Assembly (NCBI GenBank): GCA_045651985.1
Contig: JAZRTK010000027.1
Span: forward strand, 1-54,340
DNA: 54,340 nt
Direction of reading: 5' to 3'
DNA from: SIG710 sp045651985
GTDB taxonomy: Bacteria > Bacillota > Clostridia > Oscillospirales > CAG-272
Part shown: piece by piece, positions 50,163-54,340 of the stretch
How the letters are laid out: each line of letters begins with the position of its first letter
Position numbering within the stretch: position 1 is the stretch's first letter
Notes under the pieces: generated by a model
Told to the model about the DNA's origin: nothing
Seen by the model: the letters and a program-made list of their open reading frames with translations, nothing else
Database searches by the model: none
Program-made: the position numbers and the translations under genes

Positions 50163-50531
50163 TTGTATCGGATAATAGTAGACGTCAAATCCCGAAAACC
50201 AATATACGAACAGCTGGTGGAGTCGGTCAAGACCTCGGTGGTAAAGGGATTTATGAAGCCCGATGAGCCGCTGCCGTCAGTCAGACAGCTTGCAGGCGAG
50301 CTTGCCATAAACCCAAACACCATACAAAAGGCGTACGCAGAGCTTGAACGACAGGGAATAGTGTATTCCGTTCCGGGCAAGGGAAGCTTCGTCAGCTCTG
50401 ACATAAAAGAAGTGAAGGACGCCCACAAAAACGAGATACTGTCGCAAATAGAGGAGCTTGCCGAACATGCGCGAGAAGGCGGAATCTCAAAGGAAGAAAT
50501 AATTGATACTATCAACAAATTATGGAGGTAA
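50163..50531 (+). CDS. GntR family regulator, YtrA subfamily
   Basis: The 122-residue protein has the GntR winged helix (about 8-78, with PIYEQLVESVKTSVVKG and LAINPNTIQKAYAELERQGIVYSVPGKGSFV) and only a short helical C-terminal tail, the YtrA pattern of regulators that control ABC transporters. It starts with TTG at 50163 behind AGGAGG. It lies 6 bp before the ATPase gene. Confidence 0.93.
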   Translation: MYRIIVDVKSRKPIYEQLVESVKTSVVKGFMKPDEPLPSVRQLAGELAINPNTIQKAYAELERQGIVYSVPGKGSFVSSDIKEVKDAHKNEILSQIEELAEHAREGGISKEEIIDTINKLWR

Positions 50532-50537
50532 AGCGTT

Positions 50538-51440
50538 TTGATTGAAATTAAGAATGTATCTAAAACCTACGGCGACGTAAAATCTTTGGAAAATATCAAT
50601 TCCACTATTGCCGCGGGCAGTATATACGGGCTTATCGGCTCAAACGGAAGCGGAAAATCAACGCTTCTCCGAATAATGTGCGGAATCATGCGAGGCGACG
50701 AAGGACAGGTGGAATACGACGGAGCAACGGTGTTTGAAAATCCCGACGTAAAGAAAAACGTAATTTTTCTGTCTGATGAACAGTATTTCCTGCCCAGTTC
50801 CACTCTCGACGAAATGGCAGGGGTATACGCGTCGTTCTATCCGAATTTCTCGTATGAAAAATATCACGAGCTTGCAAAGCTCTTTAATCTGCCCTATGAC
50901 AGAAAAATAAATACTTTTTCAAAGGGTATGAAAAAGCAGGCGTCGGTGCTGCTTGCGCTTGCGTCAAATGTTAAATATATTCTGTGCGACGAAACCTTTG
51001 ACGGTCTTGATCCCGTCATGCGCCAGCTTGTAAAAAAGCTTCTTGCAAACGAGGTTTTGACAAACGGAATGACCGCCGTTATTGCGTCCCACAACCTACG
51101 CGAGATCGAGGATATCTGCGACCACATCGGTCTGCTCCATCGTGGTGGAATCCTCTTTGAAAGCGAGCTTGACAGCCTGAAGCAGGAGATACACACGGTT
51201 CAGATAGTGCTTGAGGACGATACGAAGATAAACGAGGTATTTGCGGACTTCCACATCGTTTCAAGCTCTAAGCGCGGAAGCCTTTCCACTCTTGTTGTAA
51301 GAGGTGAGCGTGACGCCGTGGAAGCGGCGGCAAAGGCGGCAGAGCCCAGATTCTGCGAGATAATCCCGCTTACATTGGAAGAAATATTTATAAGTGAAAT
51401 GGAGGAAAGAGGCTATGACTACTCGACAGTCCTGTTCTGA
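50538..51440 (+). CDS. ABC transporter ATP-binding protein (YtrB-like)
   Basis: The 300-residue protein has Walker A GSNGSGKST (about 35-43), signature FSKGMKKQA (about 131-139) in place of LSGGQ, Walker B YILCDETFDGLD and switch His in IASHNL, plus a C-terminal regulatory part of about 80 residues. The SKGM variant is typical of YtrB-type ATPases. It starts with TTG at 50538 behind GGAGG, like the regulator before it. Confidence 0.92.
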   Translation: MIEIKNVSKTYGDVKSLENINSTIAAGSIYGLIGSNGSGKSTLLRIMCGIMRGDEGQVEYDGATVFENPDVKKNVIFLSDEQYFLPSSTLDEMAGVYASFYPNFSYEKYHELAKLFNLPYDRKINTFSKGMKKQASVLLALASNVKYILCDETFDGLDPVMRQLVKKLLANEVLTNGMTAVIASHNLREIEDICDHIGLLHRGGILFESELDSLKQEIHTVQIVLEDDTKINEVFADFHIVSSSKRGSLSTLVVRGERDAVEAAAKAAEPRFCEIIPLTLEEIFISEMEERGYDYSTVLF

Positions 51441-53637
51441 AAAAAGCAACGTAGTTAAAAATTATGGATTTAGCGGGAAGTATTTTTGGGGCGAGCTTCG
51501 CCGCTCATGGCCCTTTGCCGTGTTCCTTTTTATAGCGTTCCTGCTTATGATGCCCGTGGTTATTCTCATGGGACTTCAGAGCATACCCGTATCTATACCC
51601 GATGTCAGAGAGTATACGGATGCCGAAATACTTGAAAGAGTGCTTCGTATATTGAATATGCCCGAAACGCGCATCATTTGGGGCGTCGTTATCGTGGGAA
51701 TGGGTTTGCTTTCGGGCTGGAGGATTGGAAAGGGGCTGACCAATAAAGTCCATTCAGACTTTTTGCACTGCCTTCCTATCCGCCGCGAGGCTATCTTTGC
51801 CACAAAATTTTTGACCACCGCCATTGATTTTATCGCGGCGTTTCTCATAAACTCTCTTTTGGTGGTTCTGGCTTGCGTGGTGTCCTCGGGACTTGGTGCT
51901 TACGGACTTGGCGATATCTTTTCTACTGTATTTGGGTTCTTTTTCAAGGCGCTGTTGCTTTATATCACCGCTTTTTCCATAACGAACCTTGCCTGTATGC
52001 TTTCGGGCACGGTAATAATGCAGATGTTTCTGACATTTTTCATTGGTTTTGCGCCCTTGGCGTACTACCTTATGGTCTACGGAATCGCGTACACCTACGC
52101 CGACAACATCAGAGCCGATTACTATTACACCCTCGGATTCTCCGAAAAGATATGCCCCATAGTAAAGCAGGTGCATATGCTTATCACCGACACCTCGGCA
52201 CTTGATATTTTCTCGGCAATATTGCTCAACGTCCTTCTTATCTTTATCACCATGGTTCTTTACAAGGTGAGAAAGGTTGAGCGCGCGGGAACTCCCGTAG
52301 TCTTTACGCCCGTTGCGCAGGTTCTCAAATATCTGTGCATTATTCCTTGTACCTTCTTCATGGGCTTCTTGCTTGAAGCTATGGGTGGAAACGACGAGGG
52401 TTGGCGGATAGTCGGATTTGTCTTTGGTGCGCTGATTTCCTTTATGTTCATGAACTTTATTCTCTCAAAGAACGCGAGAAAGATGTTCTCGGGTATCAAG
52501 GGATTTGGCGTTTACGCCGCTATTATGGTTCTTGTGATTATCGGTTGCGGACTTAACCTTTTCGGCATTGATACTTACGTGCCGAGAAACGACAAGCTTG
52601 AAAGCGTCACCGTTTCCGTGAACGGCGTAGCAACAAACCTTGAGATAAGAGAATACAAGCTCAAATCCGAGATACTCAAGACCTACGCCGACTATATCCG
52701 TGACGGCGGCGCGTATACCCACGGCTCGTCGGGCTACGTTGAAACTGCTGATTCTATCTATTACGAGGATAAGGATATCTACAGGGACAGCAACTATATG
52801 TACTACCTTGCGTATATCGACGACGAGGGCGAACCGTACGGCGCCACGGTCAGCTTCCTGTCCGACAACTACCGTATAGGCTCTAATATGAGGCTTGTTT
52901 TCAAGCTGAAAAACGGCGTTGAATTTGCGGTTAAAATGAACCTCCAAGATGAGGCTAAGAGAGTGGAGCTTGCCCGCAAGATAGCGTATTCCATGGAATA
53001 TTCAAAGAAGATAGTGGAATGCCTCGATACGGAGAAGCTGTCCTTTGCTTCATACACGCCGCAGATAAAGTTCGGTCAGGAGCTTTATTGGTACGAGAGC
53101 GATCAGAGGACCGAGGAGAACGCCGTCGTCGAAAAAATGATGGAGGCTCTACGCACCGAATATTCAAATAGGGACGTTTTAGAAAACAATTCCACGGTGG
53201 TCGGATATTTCACTATCCGTACCAAAGAGTCCGTTATTGAGATGGATATTCCCGTTTTTGCGACCTTTGATAATCAGGAGCTGTTCACGGGCTGCCGCGA
53301 CGCGGAGGAGCTGTTTACCGAGATGGCAAACATGGCTGAATTTATGGTCATTTGCGACCTGTCAAAGGTTGACTTTGATACTACCGTGAACGAATGCTCG
53401 GTTATGATAACCGACGAGGAACGGATGCGTCAGGCATTCTCCTGTCTGCACTCCCTGTCGGCAGACTATAACAGCGCTTATTTTGAGCGCGACGAGCAGT
53501 ATTTTGTCCTTTACGGTATGAAGGAAGAGGACTACAAATACTATGAGGAGGACGAAACGACATATCATTACGTGACTTACAGTACACGTTTTGAAAAGGG
53601 AAATATTCCCGAGTTCGTTTCGGAATTGCTCGGATAA
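51415..53637 (+). CDS. Large ABC-2 type permease with a big extracellular C-terminal domain
   Basis: The 740-residue protein has about eight helices in its first 400 residues (a pair at about 25-45 and 85-110, several at 130-230, 265-290 and 310-390) and then an extracytoplasmic region of about 350 residues rich in Asp/Glu/Tyr. This is the YtrC/D-type or bacitracin-like export permease seen with YtrA regulators, fused with a large outer domain. ATG 51415 follows GGAGGAAAGAGG and overlaps the ATPase gene by 26 bp. The substrate is unknown; cell-wall-antibiotic sensing is the usual theme in YtrA operons (inference). Confidence 0.85.
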   Translation: MTTRQSCSEKSNVVKNYGFSGKYFWGELRRSWPFAVFLFIAFLLMMPVVILMGLQSIPVSIPDVREYTDAEILERVLRILNMPETRIIWGVVIVGMGLLSGWRIGKGLTNKVHSDFLHCLPIRREAIFATKFLTTAIDFIAAFLINSLLVVLACVVSSGLGAYGLGDIFSTVFGFFFKALLLYITAFSITNLACMLSGTVIMQMFLTFFIGFAPLAYYLMVYGIAYTYADNIRADYYYTLGFSEKICPIVKQVHMLITDTSALDIFSAILLNVLLIFITMVLYKVRKVERAGTPVVFTPVAQVLKYLCIIPCTFFMGFLLEAMGGNDEGWRIVGFVFGALISFMFMNFILSKNARKMFSGIKGFGVYAAIMVLVIIGCGLNLFGIDTYVPRNDKLESVTVSVNGVATNLEIREYKLKSEILKTYADYIRDGGAYTHGSSGYVETADSIYYEDKDIYRDSNYMYYLAYIDDEGEPYGATVSFLSDNYRIGSNMRLVFKLKNGVEFAVKMNLQDEAKRVELARKIAYSMEYSKKIVECLDTEKLSFASYTPQIKFGQELYWYESDQRTEENAVVEKMMEALRTEYSNRDVLENNSTVVGYFTIRTKESVIEMDIPVFATFDNQELFTGCRDAEELFTEMANMAEFMVICDLSKVDFDTTVNECSVMITDEERMRQAFSCLHSLSADYNSAYFERDEQYFVLYGMKEEDYKYYEEDETTYHYVTYSTRFEKGNIPEFVSELLG

Positions 53638-53643
53638 TTAACA

Positions 53644-53666
53644 AGGCGGTGCCATTGGCACCGCCT
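53644..53666. terminator. Bidirectional terminator
   Basis: A 10-bp perfect stem (53644-53653 with 53657-53666) between the permease and the convergent ferritin-like gene. Confidence 0.88.
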
Positions 53667-53670
53667 CGTT

Positions 53671-54159
53671 TTATAACCAAAGCCCTTCAAGCGTTTTTCT
53701 GTGTTCTTCCTCGTCTGAAGCAAGCCTGTCAAGGACCGCGTGTAAAGCACTATCACAAGTGCATTCCGCGAGACGTCGATATTCCTCGTTTGCCGCCGTT
53801 TCCTCGCATATCGATCGCTCAATGACTTTGTTTGCTTCGCACTGTGCCCTGCAAACATCATCGTTTGCAGGCGTAGCGGAAAGCCGCAGGCTGAGGGCTG
53901 GGTTTGAACCCAGCCTTTTGATACATTGAGAAATAAGTCTGAAATGTATCATTTCAGTCATAGCAAGAGATGAGAATGTGTCTGCAAGAGAGGGCATGGT
54001 GTCCGAAAAGATTACTGAATAGTAGATATAGGAATTTATTGCGGACATTTCGCCCGCCAAACTGTCGCATAAGGCTTTTGCCATTTTTTTGTCGGGGCGG
54101 ATTTTGTCCGCCGAGGGATAAGGGGTTGAGCCGAATCCGTTTTGACCGTAACAACTCAT
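53671..54159 (-). CDS. Ferritin-like (rubrerythrin-type) diiron protein
   Basis: The 162-residue protein has a four-helix diiron pattern: Glu in GEMSAINSYIYYS (about 37), ExxH in TEMIHFRL (about 69-72), Glu in EETAANEEYRRL and ExxH in SDEEEHRKTL (about 150-153). These supply the metal ligands. It lacks the C-terminal rubredoxin domain of rubrerythrin. Such small ferritin-like proteins serve iron storage or peroxide defence in anaerobes. Ribosome binding site is AGGAGG. Confidence 0.8.
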   Translation of the reverse strand: MSCYGQNGFGSTPYPSADKIRPDKKMAKALCDSLAGEMSAINSYIYYSVIFSDTMPSLADTFSSLAMTEMIHFRLISQCIKRLGSNPALSLRLSATPANDDVCRAQCEANKVIERSICEETAANEEYRRLAECTCDSALHAVLDRLASDEEEHRKTLEGLWL

Positions 54160-54247
54160 ATTTGTTGTGCCTCCTGTGAATTGATATTATCAGTTAATGC
54201 ACAAAAAAATAAAACTGTGACAATTGTTTCTTAGTAATAAAAAAGAT

Positions 54248-54284
54248 AAAATAACAGCGCCACGGACCGTGGCGCTGTTATTTT
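54248..54284 (-). terminator. Terminator of the rnhA-type gene
   Basis: A 17-bp perfect stem (54248-54264 with 54268-54284) flanked by A/T tracts; the 3' arm overlaps the stop codon of the minus-strand gene. Confidence 0.93.
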
Positions 54285-54340
54285 ATAAGCTATCCGCAAA
54301 ATCGGTGGCAAGCCTGTCGCATCGCTCGTTGTATGGGTGT
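54283..54340 (-). CDS. rnhA: Ribonuclease HI, last 18 residues, cut by window edge
   Basis: The frame ends HPYNERCDRLATDFADSL before TAA. This matches the end of RNase HI, where the conserved GHxGHPxNERCDxLA segment carries the fourth catalytic Asp. RNase HI cleaves the RNA strand of RNA-DNA hybrids. Only the C-terminus is in the window. Confidence 0.8.
   Translation of the reverse strand, partial: HPYNERCDRLATDFADSL

Noticed and set aside
1..54340. CRISPR arrays, insertion sequences, prophage or integrase genes, rRNA
   Set aside because: No regularly spaced repeats, transposase or phage-like proteins were seen on either strand.

Overview
The window looks like a chromosomal segment from an uncharacterised, endospore-forming anaerobic Clostridia bacterium (Oscillospirales-like gut or rumen lineages are a reasonable guess). 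The evidence is: spoIVB, a likely spoIIP, yabP, yabQ and a spoVB-type flippase; a spoVB-mazG-hup-rqcP-yabP-yabQ-divIC cluster that matches the Bacillus yabM-N-O-P-Q-divIC order with hup added; hemZ, trmK-yqfO and T-box regulation; promoters that are nearly all TTGACA-17-TATAAT; strong AGGAGG ribosome binding sites and some TTG starts. I see no prophage, transposase, CRISPR array or rRNA. This is core genome with small accessory islands.

Layout. 1-4 kb: a likely SpoIIP N-terminus, an orphan OppA-type lipoprotein and SpoIVB. 4-9 kb: a MarR regulator with its operator, a heterodimeric ABC exporter and a PD-(D/E)XK-like protein, all translationally coupled. 9-10.7 kb: an AraC regulator divergent from a cohesin-like lipoprotein. 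10.7-24 kb: a long plus-strand housekeeping run: cdaA-cdaR (c-di-AMP), FAD oxidoreductase, RseC, RecJ, RelA/SpoT, Dtd, HemZ, SpoVB flippase and MazG. 24-26 kb: HU, RqcP, YabP, YabQ, DivIC. 26-28 kb: fumarase alpha without a beta neighbour, then a serine hydrolase lipoprotein. 28-30 kb: a flotillin under a yybP-ykoY (Mn2+) riboswitch, a CAU tRNA and duplicated tRNA-flanking repeats. 30-34 kb: TrkH-TrkA and a DUF89 phosphatase. 34-37 kb: an XRE-cupin-acyl-CoA synthetase fusion under a T-box leader. 37-42 kb: a zinc-ribbon membrane protein and an ABC-2 export operon. 42-46 kb: S1-domain protein, PHP phosphoesterase, L13-S9, small membrane proteins. 46-50 kb: TRIC channel, TrmK-YqfO-RlmD-type operon, DUF1858. 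50-54 kb: a YtrA-type GntR-ABC operon with a perfect operator, a ferritin-like protein and the end of RNase HI.

The two most interesting signals are regulatory RNAs attached to unexpected genes. First, a complete T-box leader (promoter, stem I, T-box, terminator) whose best specifier reads AUC (isoleucine) precedes an acyl-CoA synthetase. This suggests amino-acid-starvation control of carboxylic acid activation, for example 2-methylbutyrate activated for reductive carboxylation to isoleucine. Second, a yybP-ykoY manganese aptamer with an overlapping terminator controls a flotillin. Both RNA structures are read from the sequence; the physiological interpretations are inference.
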